Shown here in pieces: positions 37,601 through 48,000 of a DNA stretch of 64,000 nucleotides (positions within the stretch are counted from its first letter, which is position 1; the number at the start of each line of letters is the position of its first letter). The translations under genes and the position numbers were made by a program. Source of the stretch: Dromaius novaehollandiae. Taxonomy: Eukaryota; Chordata; Aves; Casuariiformes; Dromaiidae. The stretch is taken from positions 70,069,601 through 70,133,600 of the forward strand of contig NC_088102.1 in NCBI RefSeq assembly GCF_036370855.1. Direction: 5' to 3'. A model generated the notes under the pieces. That model saw only the letters and a list, made by a program, of their open reading frames with translations. It was not told where the DNA came from and did not search any database.

Positions 37601-37683
37601 CCCCGCCAGGGCTCGCGCGGCTCCGTCGACGCCGGCTCCCACGGCGGCGGCTGGCTCGGGGGCCGGGCGCGGGCCGGCGGCAT
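28479..37683 (-). CDS. SITS-binding protein-like GH31 family membrane protein, 10 exons
   Basis: Ten exons splice in phase into 682 codons plus stop. The product is a type II membrane protein with a short proline-rich cytosolic tail, a membrane segment at residues 29-48 and a large extracytoplasmic domain. That domain has N-glycosylation sites, for example N159 in NVS. It follows the glycoside hydrolase 31 layout seen in MYORG and SITS-binding protein: 'PQPFVISDF', 'FLSVESDRRFCLE', 'LLGYSFFVPDAVG', 'ELYVRWLQIVTFLPVMSFS', 'YPIIRPVWWLSP', 'FTIEDEFLIGDE' and 'VLVAPITEKG'. Length is close to MYORG (714 residues). The WxDMNE-type nucleophile motif is not visible and the usual acid/base region reads 'LRPDWSHGG', so enzymatic activity is doubtful. 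Its start is the first ATG of exon 1 in a CpG island. MYORG itself, to my knowledge, is coded in one exon, so this is a paralogue. Its substrate is unknown. Confidence 0.9.
30648..30827 (-). CDS. SITS-BP-like exon 9
   Basis: The acceptor is CTGCAG|GTC and the donor GACGAG|GTGAGA. This is a symmetric 60-codon exon with 'NLT' glycosylation, 'YPIIRPVWWLSP' and 'EDEFLIGDE'. Confidence 0.93.
31334..31455 (-). CDS. SITS-BP-like exon 8
   Basis: The acceptor is CGGCAG|GAGG and the donor GCCTGG|GTACGT. The exon codes 'DQELYVRWLQIVTFLPVMSF' and 'TPPW', characteristic of the family. Confidence 0.92.
32246..32382 (-). CDS. SITS-BP-like exon 7
   Basis: The acceptor is CCGCAG|GTC and the donor GTAG|GTACGA. 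The exon codes 'LPLFVRLSPLRPDWSHGG' and 'LLGYSFFVPDAVG', a strong match to the GH31 'GYPFILPDMVG' block. Confidence 0.92.
32932..33200 (-). CDS. SITS-BP-like exon 6
   Basis: The acceptor is GCCGCAG|GTG and the donor GCCAG|GTGGGT. The exon spans the region where GH31 enzymes carry the catalytic nucleophile. Here the equivalent reads roughly 'AALEGAEGNAYLE', with no FD/WxD motif. An NAT glycosylation site lies near its end. Confidence 0.87.
33257..33275. repeat. C-run in intron 5 of SITS-BP-like gene
   Basis: About 18 consecutive C residues occur between exons 5 and 6. The length is likely to vary, and the run would be G-rich in the sense transcript. Confidence 0.8.
33308..33487 (-). CDS. SITS-BP-like exon 5
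   Basis: The acceptor is CCGCAG|GAC and the donor GCCTCG|GTACGG. This is a symmetric 60-codon exon containing 'KLSVTLSPYASVASPLFLS', which is equivalent to the barrel strand 'VTLWVHPFVNYNS' in MYORG. Confidence 0.87.
33569..33719 (-). CDS. SITS-BP-like exon 4
   Basis: The acceptor is GTGCAG|GTCGCC and the donor GACGCG|GTATGT. It codes 'SPIWHYRG...' and a lysine/arginine-rich stretch. The short acidic motif found at this position in active GH31 relatives is not visible. Confidence 0.85.
33738..33790 (+). promoter_or_regulatory. Three tandem YY1-like motifs (AAGATGGCGGC)
   Basis: AAGATGGCGGC occurs at 33738, 33759 and 33780 with an exact period of 21 bases. It matches the core YY1 binding consensus (AANATGGCGGC). 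It lies in intron 3 of the SITS-BP-like gene, just upstream of exon 4. It may be an intragenic regulatory element or a chance small tandem repeat. Confidence 0.55.
33879..34086 (-). CDS. SITS-BP-like exon 3
   Basis: The acceptor is CCCAAG|GCG and the donor CTGCG|GTAAGG. The exon codes 'VAPDVPLFLSVESDRRFCLE...' and 'LRYRLCASTDV', equivalent to the 'ELSYRVCVGSDV' block of MYORG. Confidence 0.9.
34622..34793 (-). CDS. SITS-BP-like exon 2
   Basis: The acceptor is CCGCAG|GAT and the donor ACAG|GTGACC. The exon codes 'DCFSMANVSWYGGAG...' through 'PVLEGYFLAST', which matches the WYGG and 'PQPFV.SD' blocks of MYORG-type proteins. Confidence 0.9.
35930..37220. repeat. Minisatellite in intron 1, ~20-22-bp unit
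   Basis: Several dozen degenerate copies of a unit close to GGCCACTTTTTCCCRTGCMG fill this stretch, sometimes with an extra CCACTTTTTCCC half-unit. It ends within about ten bases of the exon 1 splice donor. The sense (minus) strand is G-rich. The unit rarely makes stop codons, so long open frames appear on both strands here and are artefacts. Confidence 0.95.
37228..37683 (-). CDS. SITS-BP-like exon 1 (start codon, membrane anchor)
   Basis: This exon codes residues 1-152. It has a proline/arginine-rich N-terminus, a hydrophobic anchor (residues 29-48) and the first part of the extracytoplasmic domain. The donor reads AAG|GTAACG. It is very GC-rich. The intron 1 minisatellite begins only a few bases after the donor. 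Confidence 0.88.
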
Positions 37684-38000
37684 GGCGCCCCGAGGCCTCC
37701 GCTCGCCTCCTTCCCCGCTCGCCGCCGAGCGCGAAACCGCTCCTCCTCGGATTACTCCCCTCCCTCCCAAAGGAGAGAAAAACAGAGAGAGGAAAAAAAA
37801 AAAAATTGAACCTCAATCCCTCTTTGCAATAATAGAGTGAAAAAAATTCCCCTTGGCAGCCTTTCCCCAGCACCGCCGAGGCTAAAGCTGGGCTTTCTTC
37901 CCCGCTCGCCAGCGAAGCTCCGGCTGCAGCCGCGGGAAGCGGAGGGCGGCGATGGCCGAGGCTATTCGATCCCACGGCACCCACGGGCGACACCTAAGAC
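37684..38000 (-). promoter_or_regulatory. CpG-rich promoter region of SITS-BP-like gene
   Basis: High CpG density runs from exon 1 into this upstream sequence and fades by about 38050. I see no clear TATA box, as expected for a CpG-island promoter. The transcription start was not determined. Confidence 0.5.
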
Positions 38001-38833
38001 GAGGCGTCTCCCGCTGCCGGCCGGGCTGTGCCTATCCTCAGCTCCGGCAGGGCAGTTATTCCCAGGGGAAGAGCCGAAAAAGGGGTTAACGCCAGCTTCC
38101 CCCAGCTGAGGCTGGAAAAACAGGCACCTGAGTGGCAGCAGCTAGGGATCAACCCTATTAGACACCTGAGAATCCACCTGGGAGGAAGCTGCAGCACTGC
38201 AAAGCTCTGCTGCTTCTGGGCACTGGTTAAAACACAGGGGAAAATAATAATAATAAAAAAGGATGGGCGAAACGATACTTTTTCTCACCAAATACGCTAC
38301 AAACAAGGTGTCGGGACTGGAAACAAAGATGGGTAATAACGGAATTATTTAATAATTAATAAAACCCGAACACCACGCAAAGCCATCCCGTACGGAAACC
38401 GAGCCCCGCGCGCCGCAGGAACCTGCCCGCCGAGACGGGCCGGCCCTTACTATCAATATTTTCCCGAAGCCCCGACGTGCCGGGGCCGGAGCTTCGCAGC
38501 GGCGCGCCCTGTCCGTGCCGGGGAGGCTCCTTTAGTTTTTAAAAAGAGAAACGCGGGGGTTTGCCAAAAATAAGGGGAAAAATTGGCGCTTTTCCCCGCG
38601 CGGGGCCCGGGAGCAGCCCGGCAGCGCCGAGTTATCCCAGCGCCGGGCCGATATCCCCATCTGCTGGATGCGCTGCGAAACCCCGCAAAAAAGAAAACAA
38701 CACCCAAACCGAGGACAAACCCTCTTAAAAAGAATAAAACTAATAAAAAATAAAGCCCTGCGAGGTGCTGCCGGCTCCCGGGACCCCCTGGCCACCCTCG
38801 TGCCCCCCCGGCAGCGGCGCCCAGCGCAGGCGT

Positions 38834-38839
38834 TTTATT
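38834..38839 (-). terminator. Polyadenylation signal of RERG-like gene
   Basis: The minus strand reads AATAAA about 230 bases after the stop codon at 39067. It is the nearest consensus hexamer. It leaves about 1.15 kb to the start codon of the downstream SITS-BP-like gene. Confidence 0.6.
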
Positions 38840-39066
38840 CATGGTGGCATCCAAAGAGAGAGCGCCGGGGAGCCTGAAACGGTAATAAATGCTTTTTTTT
38901 GTCGTTTTGCAGAAAAGCCAGGGATTAACGGGCATTTGGGGCGTGAGCGGAGAGAGGAGGAGGGGGGGGGGGGAGGCCGTCCCGGCCGATCCACGTTAAA
39001 ACCAGAACCCCCCCCGCCGCGGGCCTGAGAAGGTCCCCGGAGGCGGCGGCGCCGGCCCGGGGACGC

Positions 39067-39552
39067 TCACTCGGGGATGTAGTCCCTGAAGGAGTTGAAG
39101 CTGAGGCTGCGGCCCGCCGACGTCAAGGTGGAGCTCGCCTGCATCTTGGGGATCTTCTCCACCAGCTTGGAGGCCGTCCGCCTCTTGAAGGAGCCCGGGG
39201 AGAAGTGCCCCTGTCTCAGGAGCTCCTGGTAGAGGCAGCCGAACACGGCCACCGTCTCCTCGTAGCTGTCGCGGGTGGAGATCTCGTAGAAAGGCAGCTT
39301 CAAGGCCTTGGCGAGGCTCTGGCCCTCCTCGGTGGACACCATGCGGTCGTACTGCAAGTCCTTCTTGTTGGCCACGAGGACGACGGGCGGCTGGTCGGCG
39401 CCGGCGGGGCGCTTGGGGCTGCCGTGGAGGTGGTTGACGAGGAAGCAGAGGCGCACCACCTCGTCGAAGCTGCAGCGGTCCGTCACCGAGTAGACCACGG
39501 CGAAGCCGTCGCCCCACTTGATCTTCTCCTCGATCTGCAGGGAGTCTTCCTC
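39067..39552 (-). CDS. RERG-like GTPase exon 4 (stop codon)
   Basis: The acceptor is TGCCAG|GAGG. The exon codes 161 residues from 'EEDSLQIEEKIKWGDGF' through NKKD and EIST to the C-terminal tail. The stop TGA is at 39067-39069. Confidence 0.93.
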   Translation of the reverse strand, partial: EEDSLQIEEKIKWGDGFAVVYSVTDRCSFDEVVRLCFLVNHLHGSPKRPAGADQPPVVLVANKKDLQYDRMVSTEEGQSLAKALKLPFYEISTRDSYEETVAVFGCLYQELLRQGHFSPGSFKRRTASKLVEKIPKMQASSTLTSAGRSLSFNSFRDYIPE

Positions 39553-41280
39553 CTGGCAGAGGAAGCACCAAACGGTCAGGCGAGAAGCTGCGCCGCGCCG
39601 GAGGGGACGCGAGGAGACCTAAACCCAGCGCCGGCGTCTCCAGAGCATCCTTCCTCCGTGCGAGCGTTTCGGCGACCGGACGGTGGGGCTTGCACCTCCC
39701 CGGGGGCTTCCCCGCTCACCTGCCCTGCGGTGTCGAGGATCTCGAAGTGCACCATGTCCCCGTCGATGACGGCCACGTGCCTGTAAATCATTTCTGGGGA
39801 GGGGGGACAGACGGACGGGTGTGAGAGGTGCCACCAGCCTGGCCACCGGCCACACCGGAGAAGCAAGTTGCCACCCGCTGCAAGCACCTCTGACACCACC
39901 ACGTGTCCCCACTGCAAATATATATATACACACACACACACATATATAAAAAAGTATATATAAAAACACACACATATATATATAACATACATATAAAAAT
40001 ATATATATAAAAATGGCCAGCGACCAGCTGTTTTTTGAGATGTTCTTCCTGCAGCAGCTCAGTTTCCAAAAAACAGGTGCTCAAAGATCTCCCCAAACCC
40101 AAATACAAGCCAAAAAAAAAAAAAAAAGAAAAGAAAAGCAGCCCCAGCACCTCCCTCCCCGTAAAAGCCACCTCCACCGCGGATTTCGCCCTCGTGACCC
40201 ACTGAAAATGAAGGAAAAGGGATGCCGATGGGAGCGGGGGCAGCGGTGAAGAAGGGCTTTACCTACCCAGGGTTGGGTCATAGTCTCCGATGAACCTCCG
40301 GGTGATGAACCGTACTGTTAACGCTGGGGGAAAACAGCACAACAAAATAAAACCAAACCAAAGCACAGCAGGAAAAGCCGGTTCGGATCATCAGATCAAA
40401 CAGCAGCGAATTTCTAGCCCTGATGCTGCACCGGTTTTGCACGTGCTTCATGTTGTGACAGCTGCTGCATCGTCCCCCCAGGACCAAAAGATCTCACCAA
40501 AGGGGCGCCGAGGCCGAAGGCCCTCCAGCACCGTGGGAAGAGCCCGGGAAAGGCAGTGGCAACGGGCTGGGTGAGCGCGATGCCATGGGCATCTGTCCCG
40601 CTCGTGCCGACGCTGCTCGGGGCTGGTGGACATCTCCCACCACTTGGCTGGTGGCTCCACGCAGAGGTGGCCACCTCCAGCCGCCGGTGCGCGAGAGCGG
40701 CCAAATCACACGGATAAAACCCAGGCGCGAGAGCACGGGAGGAGCTGCCAGGCCGGGGTGGCTGGAGGGCGAAAGCACAGCCAAGGGGCCATATAAGGAG
40801 CGTTTTCCCCTCCGCCCGGAGCGGGGATAACCCCGCGGCGGGCTCCCGCTGGAGACCCCCGAAGCGGCCAGGCTGCAGCTGGGCCGCCGCGGTCACGCCG
40901 CCGATTTAGGGAGCGGGGTCGCGCTCTCGGAGCCGCTCTTCCAGGCTCCTGCTCCGAGGAGCCGTTGACATCCGGACGCAACTCCCAAACCACCTCTCCC
41001 CCCCGCCGCTGCCGACCTCCGAAACCTCCAAACGCTCCCCAAGCCGACGCGCGAGCTCGGCGCCGCGGAGGAAGGATGCCGCGGAGGAAGGATGCCCCGG
41101 CGAGCGGCCCGCCGGCGACGCAACTTGAGCGGCGCCCCGGCAAACTCCGAGGCGGCGGCGGAGCCCCGCTCTCGCCCTCCTACCTGTCTTGCCCACGGCG
41201 CCCTGGCCCAGCACGACGAGGCGCAGGCTGCGCCCGGGGCTCAGGCTCACCGAGCGCCGCAGCGGCCGCGGGAAGCTCAT
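39067..41280 (-). CDS. RERG-like Ras-superfamily small GTPase, 4 exons
   Basis: Four exons join in phase into 237 codons plus stop. The GTP-binding motifs are intact: P-loop GQGAVGKT (25-32), switch I 'YDPTLE', DTAGQ (72-76, with the catalytic glutamine), NKKD (138-141) and EIST (166-169). The pattern 'FEILDTAGQ ... KWGDGFAVVYSVTDR' and 'STEEGQ' resembles RERG more than RASL10 or RASL11. A basic N-terminal extension of about 17 residues precedes the G domain. A tail of about 60 residues follows it and ends 'FRDYIPE' with no CAAX box, so prenylation is not expected. It probably binds and hydrolyses GTP in the cytosol. Downstream effectors are unknown. I cannot name the exact orthologue, so no symbol is given. 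Confidence 0.9.
39720..39793 (-). CDS. RERG-like GTPase exon 3
   Basis: The acceptor is CCAG|AAATG and the donor GGGCAG|GTGAGC. The exon codes 'MIYRHVAVIDGDMVHFEIL' and DTAGQ (strands 2-3 and the switch II start). Confidence 0.93.
39915..40013. repeat. TA/CA microsatellite
   Basis: Alternating TA and CA runs with A-rich interruptions fill this stretch in intron 2 of the RERG-like gene. It is likely polymorphic in length. Confidence 0.9.
40267..40323 (-). CDS. RERG-like GTPase exon 2
   Basis: The acceptor is CCCCAG|CGT and the donor CTGG|GTAGGT. This is a 57-base exon coding 'LTVRFITRRFIGDYDPTL', covering helix 1 and switch I. It is too short to appear as a substantial open frame. Confidence 0.93.
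41184..41280 (-). CDS. RERG-like GTPase exon 1
   Basis: This exon codes residues 1-32, starting 'MSFPRPLRRSVSLSPG' and ending at the P-loop GKT. The donor is ACAG|GTAGGA. The start is the only ATG preceding the P-loop in frame within this CpG-rich exon. Confidence 0.9.
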
Positions 41281-41344
41281 GCCGGCGCCGGGGCAGCGGC
41301 GGCAGCTCCGCGCTCCGCCCCGCAGCGCCGGGCTGCGCTCTGCC

Positions 41345-41373
41345 TCTTCCTCCTCCTCCTCCTCCTCCTCCTC
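41345..41373. repeat. CTC/GAG trinucleotide run
   Basis: About nine CTC units lie immediately upstream of the RERG-like coding start. If transcribed they would form a GAG-rich 5' untranslated segment. Confidence 0.85.
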
Positions 41374-42009
41374 GCTGCGGGGAGGTGGCGACACCCCCCC
41401 CTCTCCGCTCTGCTCCCGCTCGGGGGGGCTGCGCTGAAGCCGGCGGCGGCTTTGGGGTGGGATCTCTCCCCCCCCTTCCAAAATAGCCCCCCACGTCGCG
41501 CTTGCGGCTTTTTTTGCCCCGAGGGCCGGGATGATAAAGAGGTGCCGTGGGCTTCGCCGCCGGCCTTTCGCTCCCCGCAGCCGAGCCCCGAAACGGGCGG
41601 CTGCGGTCCCCGTCGGCACCCAAGAGCGGAGATTTGGCCTCAGGCGACAGCCAACGTCGCGGCATGAAGCCCCCGAGCAGGGGGTGGGGGGTGCGTGTGC
41701 GCCCGGGCACCGGCAAAGCCCAAACTCGCCCCGGCGGGTGGCAAAGCACCGGGAGGAAGGAGAGGTGACGGCAACACCCCAACTCTGGGACACACATGGC
41801 AGAGTGACACCCGCAGAGGAGACCCGACCAAGGGAGCACATGTGGGTCTGGCCTCTTTTCTTCAGGCTCCAGTCCTTTCCCTGGCACAGGGGACCTCTTC
41901 GCCCGGCAAAGCCGGGTGACTTTGCTCGCAGCAGAGCGCAGATCATCTGCGCTGCCTTGGACGGCGATCAAGGTAACATGAGACCTGCCCTATATTTATA
42001 GTCCCTATC

Positions 42010-45000
42010 ATGTGTCAAAACTAAGCCGTGCTGGTGCCCACAGGAGACACCAGCGTGCGACCAGTAGGTCAAGTGGGCATCTCACCTTCAACAGAGGGAA
42101 AGGACATCAAAGCAGTGCTGCAGCCAACAGAAGACCCGTATCTGTTAACGCTGATGGGACAAAGCTCTGGCTGGAGAGGGAGACGGTCACGCGGGTGCGT
42201 CAAGGGGGAGAAAGCAAGCGGAAAAGGTGGGGAGGAGACGCCGAGAGCCAGCGACTCCGCCGCGAGCACTGCCGGCCGAGGAGCAGATAGGACCGAGCAG
42301 CAAGGAGTTGAGCTCACAAAATTTCAGTCCCCTCCTTCCAAACCAGCCCCCAGCTCTGCAGTTTGGGAGCCCCAAACCATTCCCACCTGCGCTGTTCTGC
42401 AGATGGGCTTGCTCTTCCCAGGGCAAGCAGGACCCGTCCAGAAATGCATCTTGCTGTCGCAAACTAGCATATGGTTCCTGGCCTCTCTCTCTCTGCACAT
42501 CCTTCGCTTGCAACGACCACGCTCCTGTGCTGCTTCTGCAAAGCTGACGAAAGACATGTTTTGTGCCTTGCCTACATCTGGAGGCCAGAAGCAAATGACA
42601 GGGGCTCTAATGCTCAGATTTGAGGACAAAAGCTCATTTCCAGCTGGGGGGGGGGAGGTCAAGGGAAAAAAAAAAAAAGTCTGTTATGTTCCTTCCCTAT
42701 TTTTAGCCTGATTTCCTACGGAAATGAGATGTCTGCCAGTCCCTCTTGAGCAACGTTTTGAATACATTGGCCAATTCCAGCCACATCCGACAGCCCAAAG
42801 CAACGAATCTCTACCTGCCTTAACTGCAACCGTTTCAGAAAGGAGAGGATCCATAGGGACACGGAAACAGATCTCATGAGACTTCCCAAATCAACACCCG
42901 CAGCCCTCCCTGGCTCCCCGATACCACATCTCCGTTGCCACGTAAGGTACAGCTAGGTGCTGTTTGTAAATTAGGGCTGATTTTCCCCTTATCATACCTA
43001 GTCCACCACCCATGACCCTCGCGGCTAGGCGAGCGGGGCTAGGCAGCGCGGTTCCTGCACTTGGGTTCCCCGGGTAAACCCCATATATGTTTTGGCCTGG
43101 ATTCATTCCAGCTTGCAGTAAATGCTTCCAGGAGCCACCGCACCCTTGGCAGGTGCTTCAAATTCGCCTCTACTTCTAGCAGGAGACGAGGATAAGTCCA
43201 GTCTTAGCTGTGCTGCCTCAGGTGAGTGGCCCTAAGAGCTGGGTGGGGTGAGACTAGACACTTATTCCTCCATCAACGCTACAGTTAAACCAAGATTAAG
43301 TAATCGTTTCGTACCAGGCTGGCGCCCAGCAAGTTCCCCAGGCCAGAGGTGCTAGTCTTTCTACAGACCCTTCCTCAGTGGATAAAACATCAGAAAAATT
43401 ATTTAACAGCTACACTTCCCTTTTTAATAGGGCTTTTCCCTCAGAAGTGCCTGTGAAGCTGGTTCTCCATTCTGCTGAGAAGCTGCTGCTTCTTTGGCAA
43501 AGCTGGACGCTGCCTGTACCAGCTATAGGAGGATTGCTGGTACCTAAAATCCAGCATAAAGCCTGCAAGAACAGTCACCCCTTCCAGAGCTTGTCCGCGA
43601 CCAGGAAGCAGGGAGTTTGCATCAGCTGCGCCACGTTGCAGCAACACGTTTAGACTCAGCTCTGGGTTTGCCGTGACCTCAGTCCTCTGAGCAGTGGCAG
43701 ATTCGTAGCTCCGGATGCACCTCCACGCTGTGGGTAGGATCAAAGTGAAGAAATAGTACGGCGGTCAGCTGAAAAGGCAGGAGAGTATCAGGGAGAGCAA
43801 TCCAGCAGAGTTCAGCTGGGACACGGGAGCTACCTGCCTCTGAAAAAAAAAGTCACAGAGTTGTTCTTAGTTGCACATATTCAGAACCTCCAAAACAAAA
43901 CTCATCCAAGCCCAAATCCCTCTTACTTGTTGAGCTGTTCCCCCAAAAGGCTTGATGTAGATTCAGCAGTGGCATGGAGAAAAACGATGCTGTGTCTATT
44001 TCTGCATCTTCTTACTCAAGTATCAAGGCTAAGACAAGAGATCAACTTAAGGAAAATCTACGTGGCTCTGCTACTGTGTCAAGCACGTGATAAAACCTAA
44101 GCTTGGATTTTGGGACTCCCAACAGGCTTTTTAGACCAGCTTGTAATGCAGCAAAGATTTAGGAGCTGCTCAGTAAGTGAGCATGTCCTCCTTTGCCCAT
44201 CCAGCTCCCCGCTTTGGTTCGTTTTGATCAGCTGTGACAGAGCTAAGCATTTCAGAGACCTTACCGATCCCTAGGAGGTTTCATGGGAATAGACTGAAGG
44301 TAGAGGAGACTCAACGGGGAAGGCTGCAGGATGAGCTCAGCCCTCTCAGACACAGGAGAAACCAGGCAGAAGAATCACGGTAAATGTTCTCAGCATGGGG
44401 AAAAACATCCAGCTCTGGGGCTACCTTACACCTTAGTCCACCAAGCTCAAGAGACATCCTCAGGGAACCAAGCTTTTGTCCGTCAGGCCCTCAGTGACCT
44501 CTCCTGAACCACTCAAGGCTCTCGCTGGCAAACGCAAAGGCATATCAAGATGCTCGCCAGTGCATCCGACAACAGCTCTCACCAAACCAGCTCTGCGAGG
44601 CAGAAATGCTACTCAGACACATGGGGTGCCGCTCTCGCGGTGGGGCCCACAGAGAAGGTGGGGGAGAGGTGACTTTTCTGTTAAGCTCATCTCCTATGCT
44701 TTTTTAGTGCAACGCCTTTGGGATTGAATACCAGCTTTCAGCAGAGTCCACCTAAAACGTGCTCTGGTTGCGGTAGGTGTTTAAGCCCAGCCAGGTGCAG
44801 AGTGATCTTATGGGAAGAGCTGGTATCTGTTGCTAGCTCATGACAGAGCTTTGAAGGACAAACGTCTCTGGATGGCTTGCATCCTGCTTCCCTCCCTCCC
44901 TCCCTCCGCATCGCTATGTTGTTTCACTTACCTCCAGAAAGCCCTGGACTAGAACTTGCGTAAATTTGTTTTTTGCTCTCCTGGAACGAAGTCAATGAAC

Positions 45001-48000
45001 CTAAGAGCACTACGATTTGCACTGCTACGCTCAGCTCCAGCGTGGCAAAGTCCGGCCTTGAGAATCGCTAGATATAACCACGTGCTACAGAGGTGAAGCA
45101 GAAAGCACCTCAGAGAGGGAATAGCTCCACACCGTTCAAAGCCACGTCCAGCAACCAGGCTGGGCTGGACCACTGTGACCCTCTGATCCAACACCAGCTG
45201 CTTGAGAGGACAACGCGGGCAACACTCACGTGAGCCACCAAGGAATAAACCTGTCTCCAGGGAAAACGTATACCTGACTTCTCCAGGAAAAGGCTGGCTC
45301 GGGCCGTGGCACTAGATCTCCTTTGCGTGGTGGGAAGAAGCTGCCTCTTCCTACATGTGCGTTCAGCTGCAATGCCACCTTCGCGTGGGACCTTTCGCTG
45401 GACTGCAATGGAAATAAGGCTTTACGATGTGCAATCACTGAATAAATCACTTCTTCCAAGACAACAAAGCACCTGCAGCAGAGCCAGATGAAAGTGGGTG
45501 GGGTAGATCTTGTCTTCAGCTGAAATATTTGTGGTCAGGCTATTCCATGCTTGCAGTTTTTTTTCTAAAGACGCCGAGTTTGCATTGGGAAAGAGGCCAA
45601 TTTCACCCATGAATCACGTCCCTGCGCACACAAATCCGGCAGAAAGAAGAAGTTGTCCGAAAGCAGACAGAGAACAAACTCACCTCGGGCTGCAGCCTCG
45701 GCTCATGGGATTCCCATCATGCGGTCCAACCTAAATTCCTGCTGGATCATTGGCTATTTTGAGATCCAAACAAATCTGAACTTTGCTGCCTCTGAAAGAA
45801 AAACAATCAGTGTGCTTGTTTTTATTTTAAAAGAGGAAGGTGAAGAAAAGCTGGTCCCTTTTTTCTCTCCATTAAATGAGTTGAAGGCGCAGGAGCTAAA
45901 AGATCTAGGCAGAAAGAAATAACTCTAAGCTGCCTTTGGAGCCGATACCCTGTTTTCAAAAATGACTAAGGTGTTTCAAAGCTAAGACCAACTTTTAGCT
46001 GAGTCTCCCGAGCCCCCACTAGAAGGGCCCAAACCCTGTATTTCCAGCTCAGATAAGCATTACACTTATCTCCCCTTAACGACTGTACAGGTATTATTCT
46101 TACTGAGATGATAGACCGTGCAGCAAGCTAGCATGCATCTTGACAGTTAACGTAGGACAGGGCCTTCAGAAAACGCTCTCCAAGAACAGAACTGAAGCCA
46201 CGCCATCCCATCAATAAACATTTTTGGTTGCTACAGCAAAGACGGCACGCAACTAAAAAGCGCTCTCTGGCTTCAGGGAGCGATGGGCCGGCTCCTTTCC
46301 CAGCCGCTTTGCAGGCTCATTCTCTGCTTCTACGGAAATCAAAAGCTGTCTTTGCTTCAGAGGAACAAGTACGGCGTTAGCAGCTCGGGGATCGATCCCA
46401 CTTGCATCTCCCCATGTTTTATGGATAGGAAGAGATAAAGGAGATGAAAGACACCCATCCCCGACGCCTGCTCACGCCCAGGCTTGCCGGTCGCTGTTGG
46501 ACTTCTCTGTAAAGGCTTTGCAATGGCCCAGACCCAGCGGTGAAGCATTTCTTTTCTCTCCTCAGTAAAGGGGCTTATTTTTCCGGTCACAAAAAGAAAA
46601 AAAAAAAAAAAAGAAAAAAGGAAAAAGAAAAAAAAAACCCTCTGGTGCGAAGAGAAATCAAACCAGCACAATTTCCCGGTGCTGCGTTCTGCCTGCTGCT
46701 GAATTCTAACCGCTAAGGCGTATTTCGATGTGAAGCCAAAATGTGTCCGGATCATGCTGAGAAAATAAATCTGGCTCCGCGTACGAGTTCAAAGACGCCT
46801 TTGCAAAGCAGGCAGGAACAAGGAAAAAAAAAAAAAGGCATATTAATAGCATTTCCCTTCCACCCCGGAGGCCCGAACGACATGTCCTAGGAGCTTCTCA
46901 AGCTGCTTCGTCACCGCAGCAGCATCGACGCCCGCAGCTTGCGACGGGGCAGCGAACCCAAACGTTAAGCAGGGCCAAACGTCACAACTCGGTCGCCGAG
47001 TCCTTTTGCAGGCCCTCGGGTCCGCGAAGAGGCGTTTTCGCGCGCTTCTGGCTTCGCGCAGAGGCTGGCCGCAGGAACGAGTGGCCACCAGCACTTTGCA
47101 CGTACCTCGCGCTTCATCGGGCCGCGCAAACGGCGGATGCTCGCAACGGGAAGCCTTCCCGCGGTGAGAGATGGCTTTGGCCGCGAAGCGTATTTTAGAC
47201 CATGGAATGACTTGCTAAGGGAAGGAAGAGAAACCCCATCACGCAGGTAATTTAACACTCATGCAGACAGTGCCGGGGAGAGATGCTGCGGAAAGCCAGC
47301 CCGTAGGATGCCAGGCCACTAAACCCAAATACAAGTGCCTCGAAGCTACGGGCTTTGCATCCAGGCACCCGTGACCTTCGCATCCCGTTTGCAAGCTGAA
47401 AAGAACAGCATCAGCCTTTGTGATTTTTCACATCTTGTTCCACATCAAACTCTTGAAAGCACCCGTATCCGGGGCGGGGGAAGCCACAAATTAAGGCGCA
47501 ACAGTCCATTGCTCTTAAAAGGGCGGTGATCGAAGTCCTGGCTGGGGCTGATCAACCAGGGCAGCGCTTCATTGCTCTCGCGTGCGGCAAGAGAAAGCCA
47601 CTTTTTCCTTCTTGTGCAAAAGCAGCAGCATTGCAAAGCCCGTCGTCCTTCTGCCAGGGAACGAGCCGGCGTCCTCGCGCAGAGCTGAGCGGCACCGAGA
47701 GCAGATAAGGAGGGTTCTGGTTCTCGTCTAATCCCTGCGGCCGCCCGCGCTTCGGAGACGCCGGGCCGAGCGCTGCTCCCAAATCCACCCTGCTCTGACG
47801 TACTGCCCAACATGACGTGCTGGCCTAACATAAATTTCCACCGTGAATCAGTGCTTTAATCAAAAGCTGCTTCTGCTGAGGAATTCCTGCTTTTGCTGAA
47901 ACTACTCAGGGCAGCAAAACCCAGGCTCAGCGCATCTAGCAGGCAAAAAGACCGAAAAGGGACTCCCACCCCTCAACGTGTAAAGCCAAAGGGAGATCTG

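Larger units (their letters stand above)
40800..41700 (-). promoter_or_regulatory. CpG island around the RERG-like start
   Basis: Dense CpG sequence surrounds exon 1. The presumed 5' untranslated region includes a GAG/GGA trinucleotide run (41345-41373, seen as CTC on the plus strand). A TATAAATA-like element lies on the minus strand at 41991-42000, about 710 bases upstream of the ATG. Whether it is used is not clear. Confidence 0.55.

Noticed and set aside
35408-37993. Long overlapping open frames of 200-440 codons on both strands
   Set aside because: They arise because the minisatellite unit has few stop codons in any frame. Only the exon 1 frame of the SITS-BP-like gene at 37228-37683 is supported.
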